From positions 1 through 64,000 of the forward strand of contig NZ_AZAY01000025.1 of NCBI RefSeq assembly GCF_001021165.1: a stretch of DNA of 64,000 nucleotides, in the 5' to 3' direction. Source of the DNA: Marinitoga sp. 1197 (lineage in GTDB: Bacteria > Thermotogota > Thermotogae > Petrotogales > Petrotogaceae). The notes under the pieces are model-generated. The model had not been told where the DNA came from. It worked only from the letters and a program-made list of their open reading frames with translations, and searched no databases. This document shows, one piece after another, positions 46,398 through 56,348 of this stretch (position 1 is the stretch's first letter; each line of letters starts with the position of its first letter). The translations under genes were made by a program, and so were the position numbers.

Positions 46398-46856
46398 ATG
46401 AAAATTGACCTGATAAAAGAAAAAGCTAATGAAATTGCTAAAAGGATGAATCTTGAAATATTTGATGTTTCAATGAAAAAAATCAGAAGAAAATTAAAAT
46501 TAGAAATAATTATTGATAAGTTAGATGGATATATTGGAATTGACGAATGTGAAAAGTTTTCAAGAGAAATAGAGATATATCTTGATGAAAAAGACATAAT
46601 AGATAGTTCTTATGATTTAATAGTTAGTTCTCCTGGATTGGATAGGCCATTAAGAAATTTAAGAGATTTTATACGATTTAGAGGAAAATTAGCTAAAATA
46701 ATCTTAAAAGAACGAATACAAAATCGTTCTGTTGTTAAAGGATATATCGAAAATATAGAGGATAATACTATATTTATAAGAGAAAAAGATGGTGGAAAAC
46801 TTTTAAATATTCCTTATACAAAAATACTTAGATCAAATTTAGAAATAGATTTATAA
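46398..46856 (+). CDS. rimP: ribosome maturation factor RimP
   Basis: 152-residue protein needed for 30S assembly. N-terminal alpha/beta domain with LEIIIDKLDGYIGIDECEKFSREIE, followed by the C-terminal SH3-like half YDLIVSSPGLDRPLRNLRDF. It is in the canonical position just ahead of nusA (15 nt). Confidence 0.95.
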   Translation: MKIDLIKEKANEIAKRMNLEIFDVSMKKIRRKLKLEIIIDKLDGYIGIDECEKFSREIEIYLDEKDIIDSSYDLIVSSPGLDRPLRNLRDFIRFRGKLAKIILKERIQNRSVVKGYIENIEDNTIFIREKDGGKLLNIPYTKILRSNLEIDL

Positions 46857-46871
46857 AGTGGAGGTGATTAT

Positions 46872-47897
46872 ATGAATGTGGTTTTAATAGAAGCATTAGA
46901 AGAATTGGAAAGAGAAAAAGATATAAAAAAAGAGGTTCTTTTAGAAATTATCGAAAAAGCAATAGAAAAAGCTTATAAAAATAATTATGAGATGGAAAAT
47001 GTTGAAGTAATTGTGGACAAAAATCATGGAGAAATCTCAATATATCAACTTCTTAAAGTTGTTGAAAATGTTGAAAAAGAAGGTGAAGAAATTACTTTAG
47101 ATGAAGCAAAAAAAATAAGTTCAAAAGTACAATTGGGGGATGTTGTTAAAAAGAAAATAAACCCGAAGAAAGAATTTAAAAGAATAGCTGCACAAACAGC
47201 TAAACAGGTTATAAAGCAAAGTATTAGAGAAATAGAAAAAGAAAATTTATATCATAAATATGCTCCACTTGAGGGTAAAATAACCACAGCAGAAGTATTA
47301 TTGGTAACAAACGATTATGCGGATATAAGGATTGGAAAATTGGAAACAAAATTACCAAAAAAAGAATGGATACCTAATGAAACCCTATATTCTGGAGATA
47401 TCATAAAAGTTTACATTAAAAGCATTCAAAAAACAACTAAAGGGCCTAAAATTCTTGTGACAAGAAATGCACCAGAATTTGTGGAAGAATTATTCAAAAT
47501 GAATATACCTGAAATTGAAGATGGTATAGTAAAAATAAAAAAAATATACAGAGAACCCGGAATAAGGAGTAAAATAGCAGTTTATTCAGAAGACCCAAAA
47601 ATTGATCCAGTAGGTGCATGTATTGGTGAAAATGGTGTAAGAATAAGCCAAATATTAGATGATTTGAAAAATTTGGAAAAAATAGATGTTATTAGATGGT
47701 CAGATAATGTCGAAGAATTGATAAAAAATGCTCTAGCGCCTGCACAGGTTTTGAAAATTAAATTGGACAAAAAAAATAAAACAGCTTTGGTTCATGTCCC
47801 TGAAAATCAATTATCTCTGGCAATAGGTAAGGGTGGTCAGAATGCTCGTGCTGCAGCGAAGATTACCGGGTGGAAAATTGATATACACACTGTTTGA
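46872..47897 (+). CDS. nusA: transcription termination/antitermination protein NusA
   Basis: 341 residues: N-terminal polymerase-binding domain, S1 domain (PLEGKITTAEVLLVTNDYADI), and KH1 and KH2 (DPVGACIGENGVRISQIL, LAIGKGGQNARAAAKITGW). It lacks the C-terminal acidic repeats of E. coli NusA, as usual in this phylum. A protein of this kind may regulate its own operon through the leader hairpin. Confidence 0.96.
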   Translation: MNVVLIEALEELEREKDIKKEVLLEIIEKAIEKAYKNNYEMENVEVIVDKNHGEISIYQLLKVVENVEKEGEEITLDEAKKISSKVQLGDVVKKKINPKKEFKRIAAQTAKQVIKQSIREIEKENLYHKYAPLEGKITTAEVLLVTNDYADIRIGKLETKLPKKEWIPNETLYSGDIIKVYIKSIQKTTKGPKILVTRNAPEFVEELFKMNIPEIEDGIVKIKKIYREPGIRSKIAVYSEDPKIDPVGACIGENGVRISQILDDLKNLEKIDVIRWSDNVEELIKNALAPAQVLKIKLDKKNKTALVHVPENQLSLAIGKGGQNARAAAKITGWKIDIHTV

Positions 47898-48001
47898 ATT
47901 AAATAAAAGGGAACACAATTTTAATAATATTTAAATCAAAAAGTTTTTTTTTTGCTGTAAAATTGAATCGAACTAAAATATGAGGAGGCGGATTTTACAC
48001 T

Positions 48002-48427
48002 ATGTCCCAACAAATATTAAAAAAGGTTCTCAGAGATAAAAAACAAAGGATGACTGCACAAAGAGAGCTTATTTTAAAAATATTTATGGAATCAAAAGGA
48101 AGATTATTGAGTTTAGATGATGTATATATGAATATCAGAAAGAAAAAAAGTCATAAAACAAGTAAAATGACAGTAAAGAGGGGTATAGATCTTTTAGAAG
48201 AAATAGGTATTATTAGAAAGTTGGATTTTGAAGATGGAACACCAAGATATGAATTGATTGAAGATTTTGATGACGCTCCCAGAGTGTTGTTTATATGTGA
48301 AAATTGTGGGAAGGCCTTAAAGTTGGATTTGGATAAAGAAAAAATAAGAAGTATTTTACCATATGAAAATATTGAAATTAAAGATTTCGACTTGAAGATA
48401 TATGGGATGTGTACTGAATGCAAATAA
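48002..48427 (+). CDS. divergent Fur-family regulator
   Basis: 141 residues. The winged helix is RMTAQRELILKIFMESKGRLLSLDDVY and SKMTVKRGIDLLEEIGIIRKL, and structural zinc cysteines are in CENCGK and CTEC at the end. The usual HHHxHxxC sensing block before the first Cys pair is replaced by FDDAPRVLFICENC, so the histidine ligands of Fur/PerR/Zur are missing. The nearest Shine-Dalgarno GAGGAGG is 13 nt upstream. Ligand and regulon unknown. Confidence 0.8.
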   Translation: MSQQILKKVLRDKKQRMTAQRELILKIFMESKGRLLSLDDVYMNIRKKKSHKTSKMTVKRGIDLLEEIGIIRKLDFEDGTPRYELIEDFDDAPRVLFICENCGKALKLDLDKEKIRSILPYENIEIKDFDLKIYGMCTECK

Positions 48428-48455
48428 TACTGCACTTAAGTGCAGTATTATTTTT
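48425..48455. terminator. terminator after the Fur-family gene
   Basis: 26-nt perfect palindrome TAATACTGCAC TTAA GTGCAGTATTA followed by TTTTTATC; includes the stop region. Confidence 0.88.
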
Positions 48456-48518
48456 ATCAGATTGAGTTGACATTTTTATAATTAATTAAAGATAAAATCT
48501 TTATATTATAATAATTAT

Positions 48519-48548
48519 AAATAGCAGGTAATTACTTACCTGCTATTT
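48519..48548 (-). terminator. terminator of lon-engB
   Basis: 13-bp stem AAATAGCAGGTAA / TTACCTGCTATTT with loop TTAC. The engB stop lies within it. The downstream minus-strand run is AT-rich rather than pure T. Confidence 0.65.
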
Positions 48549-49121
48549 TAAATATTTATATATTTCACTTTTTAATAAGCCTATACCTTCGCCAGTTTTT
48601 GAAGATACAGGGAAATATAAATATTCTCCATATTTTGATAATTCAGTTTGTATTATTTTGAGTTTTTTATTTCTTTCTGATTTCTTTAACTTATCGAGTT
48701 TTGTAAGAACTATAATAAAAGGTATTTCTAGTTGTCTCAACCATTGTATCATTTCAATATCTTTCTTTTGTGGTTCATGCCTATGATCGATTAGCAAAAA
48801 GACCATCTGTAATGAAAATCTGTTAGTAAAGTAATCTTCCAATAATTGAGCCCATTTTTTCTTTTCCTCTTTTGAAACGCTTGCGAATCCATATCCAGGT
48901 AAGTCTACAAGATAACCTTTGTTATTTACACTATAAAAATTTATAGATCGAGTTTTTCCAGGATTAGAACTTGTTTTTGCGATTTTTATACCGAATATTT
49001 TATTAAGCAAACTTGATTTTCCAACATTAGATCTTCCGGCAAATGCTATTTCTGAATTAAGAACAGGAGGATAATCTCCTTTTATATATGCGGTTTTTAC
49101 TAATTCTATTTTATTAGACAT
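48543..49121 (-). CDS. engB: ribosome biogenesis GTP-binding protein EngB/YsxC
   Basis: 192-residue small GTPase for 50S maturation. P-loop [19 protein letters not shown] switch, VDLPGYGFA, and TKLDK base-recognition motif. The ATG at 49121 follows GGGGTGAT; a GTG 9 nt upstream overlaps the lon stop. It follows lon by 5 nt, a common pairing. Confidence 0.96.
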   Translation of the reverse strand: MSNKIELVKTAYIKGDYPPVLNSEIAFAGRSNVGKSSLLNKIFGIKIAKTSSNPGKTRSINFYSVNNKGYLVDLPGYGFASVSKEEKKKWAQLLEDYFTNRFSLQMVFLLIDHRHEPQKKDIEMIQWLRQLEIPFIIVLTKLDKLKKSERNKKLKIIQTELSKYGEYLYFPVSSKTGEGIGLLKSEIYKYLK

Positions 49122-49126
49122 TTTTA

Positions 49127-51487
49127 TCACCCCAGTAAAGCTATTTTTAATACTTCTTCAATATTATTAACTTTATTGACTTTTATTCTTTTTAGAATTT
49201 CTTCTGGAATTTTTTCTAAATCTTTTTCATTATCTTTAGGGATTATTACTTCTTTAATTCCGCTTCTATATGCGGACAATAACTTTTCTTTAATTCCACC
49301 TACAGGTAATACTTTGCCCATTAAAGTAATTTCGCCAGTCATAGCAATTTCATTGTTGACAGGTTTTTTTAATATTGAGGAGATTATTGATGTTGTTAAA
49401 GTAATCCCGGCAGATGGACCATCTTTTGGTACAGCCCCTTCTGGAACATGTATATGAAAATTACAATTTTCAAATTTGTCTTTTAACTTTTCATCAAATT
49501 TTTCTATTAATACTTTTGATAGCGTTAATGCTATTTGCGCAGATTCTTTCATAACTTCTCCTAATTTACCTGTAATTATGATTTTTCCTTTACCAGAGGT
49601 TATAAGCGTTTCAACCTGCAAAATTTCTCCACCATATGCTGTCCAGGCCATTCCTGTAGCCACGCCTATTTCGGGTTTTTTTAATTTGTCTGATCTGAAA
49701 TATGGTGGAGTACCTAAAAAATCAGCTATATCTTTAACTTTAATAGTAACTTTATTTTCACCTTCAGCTAATTTTAAAGCAGTTTTTCGCATTAATTTTG
49801 CCAGAACACGTTCTAGAGATCTCACGCCAGCTTCTCTTGTGTATTCAGAAATTATCTTTTGTAAAGCAGATTTATTCAATTTTATTTGAGAATGTTTTAT
49901 TCCATGTTCTTCAATTAAACGTGGAATTATATAATCTTTGGCTATATAATACTTTTCAGCATCAGTGTATCCTGAAATATGTATAATTTCCATTCTATCC
50001 CTTAAAGCTGAAGGGATTGTATGCAACACATTAGCAGTAGTAATGAAAATCACTTCAGAGAGATCAAATGGTATTTCTAAATAATGATCTATAAAACTAT
50101 TATTTTGTTCTGGATCAAGAACTTCTAAGAGAGCAGAGGCAGGATCTCCTTGATAAGAAATTCCCATTTTATCAATTTCATCCAGTACAATAACCGGGTT
50201 TTTCACATTTAGTCTTTTTATTAATTGAATTATTCTACCTGGCATAGCTCCCACATATGTTCTTCTATGTCCGCGTATTTCAGCTTCATCTCTTATGCCA
50301 CCAAGTGAAATTCTTCCGAATTTTCTTCCTAAGGCTTCAGCGACAGATTTTCCAAGAGATGTTTTACCAACTCCCGGAGCACCTACGAAACATAGAATAG
50401 GTGCTTTTGGTTTATCTGTTAATTTTCTTACAGCCAGAAATTCTAAAATTCTTTCCTTTGGGTCTTTTAACCCATAATGATTTTTATTTAACAATTTTTC
50501 AGCTTCTTTTATATCCAGTCTATCTTCAGTTTTATTATTCCAGGGCAAATTAATAATCCAATCTAAATACGTTCTAACGACATTAGATTCTGGAGAATAT
50601 GGCGACATTTTTTCAAGTCTTCCTAGTTCGTACTCCGCTTTTTCTTTTACATAATCTGGTAAATTGAAATTTTCAATCTTATTTTTGATCTCTTTAAATT
50701 CTTCATCAGATTCTCCAGAGAGTTCCTCTTGAATAGCCTTTAATTTTTCCCGTAAATAAAATTCCTTTTGACCTTTTTCAATTTTTTCCCTTACTTTTGA
50801 TTCTAAAACTTCTTCTATTTCCAATAATTCAATTTCTCTTGCAAGAAATTCCAATTCTAATTCTAAACGTTTTTTGGGGTGTAACTCTTCCAATAATTCT
50901 TGTTTTTCTTCTAGTTCAAGAGGTAAAACAGATGCTATTAAATCACTTATAATTTCAGGATCATTAGTATCTTCTAACACCATTATTGCTTCTTGAGGGA
51001 ATTTTTTTGTTAAACTAATATATTTTTCAAATAAATTTTTTGCTTTTCTCACTAGTGCCTCTAAGGTTTTTGTGATTTTATATTTCTTTTCAAGAGGAGT
51101 AATTTCAAATTTAAATAGTTCTTCTGTTTCAATAACTTTTTTGAATTTAGCTCTTTTCAATCCTTCAACTAAAATTTTATACTCACCTTCTGGTGATTTT
51201 ACTATTTGAACAATTTTTCCAACAGTTCCGATTTTATATAAATCTTCAATTTTGGGATTTTCCTGTTCTATATGTTTTTGTGAAACAAAAAAAATCATGT
51301 TGTTGTATTTCTCAAGAGATTCTTCAAGAGCTTTTATAGATTTTTTTCTTCCGATTAACATTGGTAATATGGAATTTGGAAAAATTACTAATTTAGCTCT
51401 TGTTGCAATTACTGGTAATTCTTTTGGAATACTTTCCTGAAAAGATTTATCTATGAATCTATCTATAGCACTTTTTTTATTATCCAT
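49127..51487 (-). CDS. lon: ATP-dependent protease Lon
   Basis: 786-residue LonA. N-terminal substrate domain ([15 protein letters not shown]), AAA+ module with [19 protein letters not shown] and [10 protein letters not shown], and a C-terminal serine protease with the catalytic Ser in [11 protein letters not shown] and the Lys in [14 protein letters not shown]. The ATG at 51487 has GGAGG 8 nt upstream; the open frame runs 13 codons further upstream to an ATG without a Shine-Dalgarno and with no conserved residues. Confidence 0.97.
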   Translation of the reverse strand: MDNKKSAIDRFIDKSFQESIPKELPVIATRAKLVIFPNSILPMLIGRKKSIKALEESLEKYNNMIFFVSQKHIEQENPKIEDLYKIGTVGKIVQIVKSPEGEYKILVEGLKRAKFKKVIETEELFKFEITPLEKKYKITKTLEALVRKAKNLFEKYISLTKKFPQEAIMVLEDTNDPEIISDLIASVLPLELEEKQELLEELHPKKRLELELEFLAREIELLEIEEVLESKVREKIEKGQKEFYLREKLKAIQEELSGESDEEFKEIKNKIENFNLPDYVKEKAEYELGRLEKMSPYSPESNVVRTYLDWIINLPWNNKTEDRLDIKEAEKLLNKNHYGLKDPKERILEFLAVRKLTDKPKAPILCFVGAPGVGKTSLGKSVAEALGRKFGRISLGGIRDEAEIRGHRRTYVGAMPGRIIQLIKRLNVKNPVIVLDEIDKMGISYQGDPASALLEVLDPEQNNSFIDHYLEIPFDLSEVIFITTANVLHTIPSALRDRMEIIHISGYTDAEKYYIAKDYIIPRLIEEHGIKHSQIKLNKSALQKIISEYTREAGVRSLERVLAKLMRKTALKLAEGENKVTIKVKDIADFLGTPPYFRSDKLKKPEIGVATGMAWTAYGGEILQVETLITSGKGKIIITGKLGEVMKESAQIALTLSKVLIEKFDEKLKDKFENCNFHIHVPEGAVPKDGPSAGITLTTSIISSILKKPVNNEIAMTGEITLMGKVLPVGGIKEKLLSAYRSGIKEVIIPKDNEKDLEKIPEEILKRIKVNKVNNIEEVLKIALLG

Positions 51488-51718
51488 ACAATCAACCTCC
51501 ATTTTTATTGTAAATTTAACATTCATATTAATAAATTAAGACAGAAATATGGTAAAATATAAAATTGAGTAAGGTTTAGCAATATACAGTCCGTTATATA
51601 TTTTAGCACATTAATTATAATTTATTAGGTATTTAAGGTAAAGATAAAGAAAAAATAAATAGAAGCGTTTATTAAAAAAGTTTATAAAAAAATTGTATAT
51701 CAAAAAGGTGGGAATGAT
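51488..51718. other. 231-bp divergent intergenic region
   Basis: Region between lon (minus) and the glycosyltransferase (plus). It is AT-rich. Several TATAAT-like words are present (for example TAAAAT near 51555), but I see no convincing hairpin or gene. Confidence 0.4.
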
Positions 51719-52456
51719 GTGACTCAAATGATACAATTATTTGGTTTAAAATTATTATCGGGTAAAAAGGAAGAAATGTGGAATTTTATAAAAAGAAAAA
51801 TAAATTCAGATGAAAAAGTTTGGGTTGTAACTTTAAACGCATTAATGTTTTTAGAATATTTTAAAAATGATGAATATAAATATGAATTACAGAATGCAAC
51901 AATATCAATACCAGATGGTATTGGTGTTGTAAAGTATCTCGAAAAATGGGGGTATACAACTGAAAGATGTCCAGGAATAGATACAATGTTAAAAATTTGC
52001 GAATGGCAGGAGCATAAAATATTTTTATTGGGGTCTCAACCTGGTATTGCAAACAAGGCAAAAAAACACTTAGAAAATAAATATCCAGATATTTCTATTG
52101 TTGGAACGCATCATGGCTATTTTGATAATACAGAAGAAGTAATTAATAGAATTAATAATAGTGGTGCTGAAATCCTTTTTGTAGGAATGGGTGTTCCAAA
52201 ACAGGAAGAATTTATTTACAAAAATATTCATAGGTTAAATGTAAAATTAGCTATGGGTGTTGGAGGGAGTATAGATGTTATATCCGGTAAGATACCAAGA
52301 GCACCGAAATTATTTCAGTTTTTTGGATTAGAATGGCTATATAGAATGTTAAGAGAACCAAAAAGATTTAGAAAATTTCCTGATTTGATGAATTTTTATT
52401 TTAAAATTTATAGATCTAAAGAAATGCCTATAAATTTAGAAGTTATCAATTTATAG
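51719..52456 (+). CDS. WecG/TagA/CpsF family glycosyltransferase
   Basis: 245 residues of the GT26 family that makes N-acetylmannosaminyl linkages in enterobacterial antigen, teichoic acid linkers and capsules. Conserved blocks: VTLNALMFLEYFKN, IPDGIGVVKYL, RCPGIDTMLKI, IFLLGSQPGIANKAKKHLE, VGMGVPKQEEFI and GVGGSIDVISGKIPRAP. The start is GTG at 51719, 7 nt after AGGTGGG. No wall-polymer cluster adjoins, so the acceptor is unknown. Confidence 0.93.
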   Translation: MTQMIQLFGLKLLSGKKEEMWNFIKRKINSDEKVWVVTLNALMFLEYFKNDEYKYELQNATISIPDGIGVVKYLEKWGYTTERCPGIDTMLKICEWQEHKIFLLGSQPGIANKAKKHLENKYPDISIVGTHHGYFDNTEEVINRINNSGAEILFVGMGVPKQEEFIYKNIHRLNVKLAMGVGGSIDVISGKIPRAPKLFQFFGLEWLYRMLREPKRFRKFPDLMNFYFKIYRSKEMPINLEVINL

Positions 52457-52488
52457 CAACCAATTAAAGGTTGCTTTTTATTTTTTAA
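52455..52488 (+). terminator. terminator after the glycosyltransferase gene
   Basis: AGCAACC / GGTTGCT stem, 7-nt loop, followed by TTTTATTTTTT. Confidence 0.85.
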
Positions 52489-52534
52489 ATTTTTATGATA
52501 AAATTGTTATTAATGAAGATAAAGGAGTGGTTAA

Positions 52535-52894
52535 ATGGGAATTCATCATGTTGTTGAAATTCTTGTTGATTACGTTTCAAATATATCATATATTTTAGCT
52601 ATGATTGTAATAGTATTTGGAATGATAAAAGGTTTTTCTATATTTTTAAAGGATGTACTTTTTGGAAAAGAATCCGAAGTGAGTATATGGGAAAGTCGGT
52701 TAGAACTTGGACATTCTTTTTCTCTAGGGTTAAGTTTTCTGATAGGGGCAAGTATCCTTAGAACAACAGTATCTCCAACATGGAATGATACCGGACATCT
52801 GGCAACTATAATTGCAATTAGAACCACATTGAATTATTTTTTAACGAGAGAAATTAGAGAACATAAAAAGGATGTTAAAAATGATTCAAAATAG
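52535..52894 (+). CDS. DUF1622-family membrane protein
   Basis: 119 residues with three hydrophobic segments (ISYILAMIVIVFGMIKGF, LGLSFLIGASILRT, and a weaker one near LATIIAIRTTLNYFL). The WESRLELGHSFSLGLSFLIG and IRTTLNYFLTREI blocks are those of DUF1622. Function unknown. It overlaps dprA by 14 nt, so it is probably co-transcribed with it. Confidence 0.85.
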   Translation: MGIHHVVEILVDYVSNISYILAMIVIVFGMIKGFSIFLKDVLFGKESEVSIWESRLELGHSFSLGLSFLIGASILRTTVSPTWNDTGHLATIIAIRTTLNYFLTREIREHKKDVKNDSK

Positions 52895-53858
52895 TATTAT
52901 ATGGATGAAGGAATTTTTGAAAGAGCCTAATAAAAAAATAATCGATAATATTAAAAATAATAAAGAGCCTATAATTGATCATAAACAATTAAAAGAGTTT
53001 TATAGTATTTTGAAAGAAAAGGATATAAAAGTTATTACTTTTTTTGATGAAGAATATCCTGAAAAGTTAAGGCGAATATATAACTCGCCATTAGTCTTAT
53101 ATATAAAAGGTAATGTAAAATTATTGAAAGAAAAATCTATTGGAATAGTAGGCTCAAGAAAATGCACAGCATATGGAAAAAATATAGCTTTTTCCTTTTC
53201 TGAGATATTATCAAAAAAATACGTCATAATTAGTGGTATGGCTTATGGAATAGATTCATTTGCTCATAAAGGAGCTATAAAAAATAAAACGATAGCGGTT
53301 TTGGGTAGTGGTGTGGATATTCCATATCCTGCTTTTAATAGAACCTTATATAATGAAATATTGGAAAATAATGGATGTATTATCTCAGAATATGCTCCAG
53401 GCACGCCTGCTCAACCGTTTAGATTTCCTGAAAGAAACAGAATAATTGTTGGATTGAGTAGTAGCATAATTGTAATAGAAGCAGCTAAAAAAAGTGGTTC
53501 TTTAATAACAGCTAGATTAGCAATAGAAAATGGTATAGATGTTTATGCGATTCCAGGGGATATTACAAAAAAATCTTCTGAAGGAACGAATAATTTAATT
53601 TATAATGGTGCAATACCGATTATTTCGGAAAACCATTTAAAAGAAATTTTTAATCTTGAAAATACTAATAATATTGATATTAAAAATCCATTAGATTCTA
53701 AAATAATTGAGGCTATAACTAATAATTTTAATACATTTGAAAAAATTATATATTATACATCTGAGGAATCATCTATTATACTACAAAGGCTAACAATTCT
53801 GACCATAGAGGGGATAATAATAGAAAATAATGGAATTTATTATTACAAAGGGGGATGA
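52881..53858 (+). CDS. dprA: DNA processing protein DprA
   Basis: Loads RecA on incoming single-stranded DNA in natural transformation. 325 residues with the Rossmann fold: IGIVGSRKCTAYGKN, VIISGMAYGIDSFAHKGAI, TIAVLGSGVDIPYP and FPERNRIIVGLSSSIIVIEAA. The C-terminal winged-helix-like end is short. ATG 52881 has AAAGG 9 nt upstream; an ATG 9 nt earlier is too near. DprA suggests that the organism can take up DNA. Confidence 0.94.
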   Translation: MIQNSIIWMKEFLKEPNKKIIDNIKNNKEPIIDHKQLKEFYSILKEKDIKVITFFDEEYPEKLRRIYNSPLVLYIKGNVKLLKEKSIGIVGSRKCTAYGKNIAFSFSEILSKKYVIISGMAYGIDSFAHKGAIKNKTIAVLGSGVDIPYPAFNRTLYNEILENNGCIISEYAPGTPAQPFRFPERNRIIVGLSSSIIVIEAAKKSGSLITARLAIENGIDVYAIPGDITKKSSEGTNNLIYNGAIPIISENHLKEIFNLENTNNIDIKNPLDSKIIEAITNNFNTFEKIIYYTSEESSIILQRLTILTIEGIIIENNGIYYYKGG

Positions 53859-53860
53859 AT

Positions 53861-54910
53861 ATGAGAAAAAGCGTTTTTTTTCTGTTAATCATGTTTTTAT
53901 TTATACTAAATTCCTGTTCTTCACAACCCGAAACGGAACCTTATGAATATTTTTCTTCTACGGATAATGACTTTGATGAGATTGTAGTGGAAGGAAAAGG
54001 AATTAATTATGAAGAAGCGGAAACTAACGCGCGTATTCAGGCTTTACAAAATATAGTAGGAATGAAATTATATAATCAAACAACTGTAAAAAATTTCAAA
54101 TTAGTTGATAAAACAATACTTTCAAAAACCTATGGATTTATAAAAAATTCTGAAATATTACAGAAAACAAATGAAAATGGAATTTATAAAATAAAAGCAA
54201 AGTATAAAGTTTCAAAAAAATTAACAGATGATGATTATTTCTATATATTACAACAGATGAAAAAACCCAAAATAGGTGTTTTTATTCCAATAACAAGGAG
54301 TAACGATTTTTATATAAAAATTGCGGAAACAACTATTGAAGGAAAATTAAGCAAATATGGTTTTAATTTATTTGATTTGAGGAAAATACAAAAATTATCG
54401 GATAAAATAAATTTAGCTAATGAAGGACTTGACATTTTAATTGAAGGCAATATATATGCTGAATATTCTGGAGAATATTATGGTTTGAGTACAGCAAGAA
54501 GTAAAATAGAGCTTAAAGCCTATTGGACATCAACAGGCAAATTGGTTGCAAGTGTGTCTGCTGAATCTGGAGGTTCTGATGTAACGGAAATAGGTGCTAT
54601 AAAGACAGCTGTAAGAAAAAGTTCTGAAATTGTTGGTGAAAAGCTTTCTAAAGAAATAATAAAAACATGGATGGATTATCTCGCAAACGGTCTTCCTGTT
54701 CAGATTGTTATATTAGATATTTCAAATGAAAAATATCAAAAAATTTATAATTTAATAACGAATAATTTTAAAGTATATTCTTATAATTATTCTAATAATA
54801 CAGCTATTTTTGAAATAGAATCAAAAATTTTTACAGATAAACTATATAATTTGTATTTTAAGGATTATGATTTGATTACACAAAATATGTTATATTTAGT
54901 TATAAGATAA
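53861..54910 (+). CDS. lipoprotein with LPP20/FlgT-like domain
   Basis: 349 residues. A lipoprotein signal (RKSVFFLLIMFLFILNSC, Cys20) precedes the segment VVEGKGINYEEAETNARIQA, which has the G.....A...A...A pattern of LPP20 and FlgT N-terminal domains. The rest has a FlgT-like alternation of beta strands (KIGVFIPITRSND, LDILIEGNIYAEYSG). In Vibrio FlgT is part of the flagellar basal H ring; here the assignment is only by outline. The start at 53861 is 7 nt after GGGGG. It follows dprA closely. Confidence 0.6.
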   Translation: MRKSVFFLLIMFLFILNSCSSQPETEPYEYFSSTDNDFDEIVVEGKGINYEEAETNARIQALQNIVGMKLYNQTTVKNFKLVDKTILSKTYGFIKNSEILQKTNENGIYKIKAKYKVSKKLTDDDYFYILQQMKKPKIGVFIPITRSNDFYIKIAETTIEGKLSKYGFNLFDLRKIQKLSDKINLANEGLDILIEGNIYAEYSGEYYGLSTARSKIELKAYWTSTGKLVASVSAESGGSDVTEIGAIKTAVRKSSEIVGEKLSKEIIKTWMDYLANGLPVQIVILDISNEKYQKIYNLITNNFKVYSYNYSNNTAIFEIESKIFTDKLYNLYFKDYDLITQNMLYLVIR

Positions 54911-54935
54911 CTTTTTTAATTTTTAATTAGTAATA

Positions 54936-54952
54936 AAACGTTATAATCGTTT
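54936..54952. promoter_or_regulatory. small inverted repeat upstream of malE
   Basis: AAACG - TTATAAT - CGTTT, with a TATAAT word in the spacer. Could be an operator or part of an upstream promoter; weak evidence. Confidence 0.3.
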
Positions 54953-55001
54953 ATAAACTCCCTTGAAAATAAAAAAAGATATAGAAAAATATAAAATTAT
55001 G

Positions 55002-55010
55002 TGTTATAAT
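55002..55010 (+). promoter_or_regulatory. promoter of malE
   Basis: TGTTATAAT extended -10, with TAGAAA 17 nt upstream of the hexamer as a partial -35. It is 49 nt before the ATG. Confidence 0.5.
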
Positions 55011-55058
55011 TTTACTGTAACAGTTTTTTTATAAAAATAGTAAAGGGAGGGTAAAAAG

Positions 55059-56267
55059 ATGAAAAAAGCTGCAGTATTAACATTATTGGTATTATTTGCA
55101 TTTACTTCCATATTTGCAGTATCAAACAAGATAGTTGTATGGTGTTCAGAAAAACAGGTTGATTTTATGAAAGCATTTGGTGAAAAATTTACGAGAGATA
55201 CAGGAATATTGGTTGAAGTGCAACAAGTTAACTTTGGTGACATTAAATCAAAATTTTTAACAGCTGCACAAGCAGGAGAAGGTCCAGATATCATTGTTGG
55301 TGCTCATGACTGGGTTGGAGAATTAGTTGAAAACGGTTTAATCGATTCAATTCCATTTTCTGCTATAGAAACAGATAAATTCGCACAATCAGGTTTAAAT
55401 GCTTTCACAGTAAATGGGAAACTATATGGCGTTCCTTATGCAATTGAAGCTGTTGCTTTATTATACAATAAAGATTATGTTGAGGAAGCTCCAAAAACTA
55501 TCGAAGATTTAAAAGCCATTGCCGCAGAATATACAACTGATGAAACTTTAGGATTTGTATATGATGCTGGAAATTTCTATTTCTCATATAGCTTTATCGC
55601 TGGAAATGGTGGATATGTATTTAAATGGACAAAAGAAAATGGTTATGACGTAAATAATATTGGTTTAGCAAATGATGGGGCAATTAAAGGTGCTGAATTA
55701 ATTAAATCTTTCTTTGATGAAGGATTAATTCCACAAGGAGCTAACTACGGAACGATGGATTCAATGTTCAAAGATGGTTTAGCTGCTATGATTATTAATG
55801 GGCCATGGGCTGTAAAAGACTATATAAATGCAGGAATAGACTTTGGAGTATTACCTTTAACAGAATTAAAATTATCTGATGGTCATTTTGGAAAACCATT
55901 TGTTGGCGTTCAAGGTTTAATGATAAATGCAAGAAGTGAAAATAAAGCTTTGGCAAAAGAATTTGTAATTAATTACTTAGCTACAAAAGAGGGAATTTAT
56001 GAATTCTATTTAGCAGATCCAAGATTACCAGCAAGAACAGATGTTGCTAAAATTATCGAAGAAAAAGGCGGACCTGTTCCAAAAGAAATCGTTGATGCAT
56101 TTGTAAAAAGTGCAGCAGGTGGAGAACCTATGCCAAATGTTCCAGAAATGGGGTCGGTTTGGGGACCAATGGGAGATGCATTATCTCAAATTATAAATGG
56201 TCAATTAGAACCAGCTCAAGCTTTAAAAGAAGCTGTTGAAAAAATTAAAACATCAATTTCTAAATAA
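55059..56267 (+). CDS. malE: maltose/maltodextrin-type ABC transporter substrate-binding protein
   Basis: Periplasmic binding protein of 402 residues, signal peptide MKKAAVLTLLVLFAFTSIFA. The family blocks are IVVWCSEKQVDFMKAFGEKF, GEGPDIIVGAHDWVGELVENG, VNGKLYGVPYAIEAVALLYNKD and AAMIINGPWAVKDYINAGIDFG, all as in MalE. Its malF and malG permease genes are not in the window and it ends in a strong terminator, so the operon is split or the permease is elsewhere. Sugar specificity cannot be decided by eye. Confidence 0.93.
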   Translation: MKKAAVLTLLVLFAFTSIFAVSNKIVVWCSEKQVDFMKAFGEKFTRDTGILVEVQQVNFGDIKSKFLTAAQAGEGPDIIVGAHDWVGELVENGLIDSIPFSAIETDKFAQSGLNAFTVNGKLYGVPYAIEAVALLYNKDYVEEAPKTIEDLKAIAAEYTTDETLGFVYDAGNFYFSYSFIAGNGGYVFKWTKENGYDVNNIGLANDGAIKGAELIKSFFDEGLIPQGANYGTMDSMFKDGLAAMIINGPWAVKDYINAGIDFGVLPLTELKLSDGHFGKPFVGVQGLMINARSENKALAKEFVINYLATKEGIYEFYLADPRLPARTDVAKIIEEKGGPVPKEIVDAFVKSAAGGEPMPNVPEMGSVWGPMGDALSQIINGQLEPAQALKEAVEKIKTSISK

Positions 56268-56268
56268 G

Positions 56269-56309
56269 ATAATAAACAAATGACGGCTAAGCCGTCATTT
56301 GTTTATTAT
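56269..56309. terminator. strong bidirectional terminator after malE
   Basis: Perfect 19-bp stem whose core is AAATGACGGC / GCCGTCATTT with loop TAA and AT-rich outer arms. It serves malE and possibly the minus-strand hydrolase. Confidence 0.92.
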
Positions 56310-56348
56310 TTAAGTTTCAGAATATTAAAATAAATCAAAGGCACAAAA

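Noticed and set aside
49476-49889. 137-codon plus-strand open frame opposite lon
   Set aside because: It lies wholly antisense to the conserved Lon protease domain, with no start signal.
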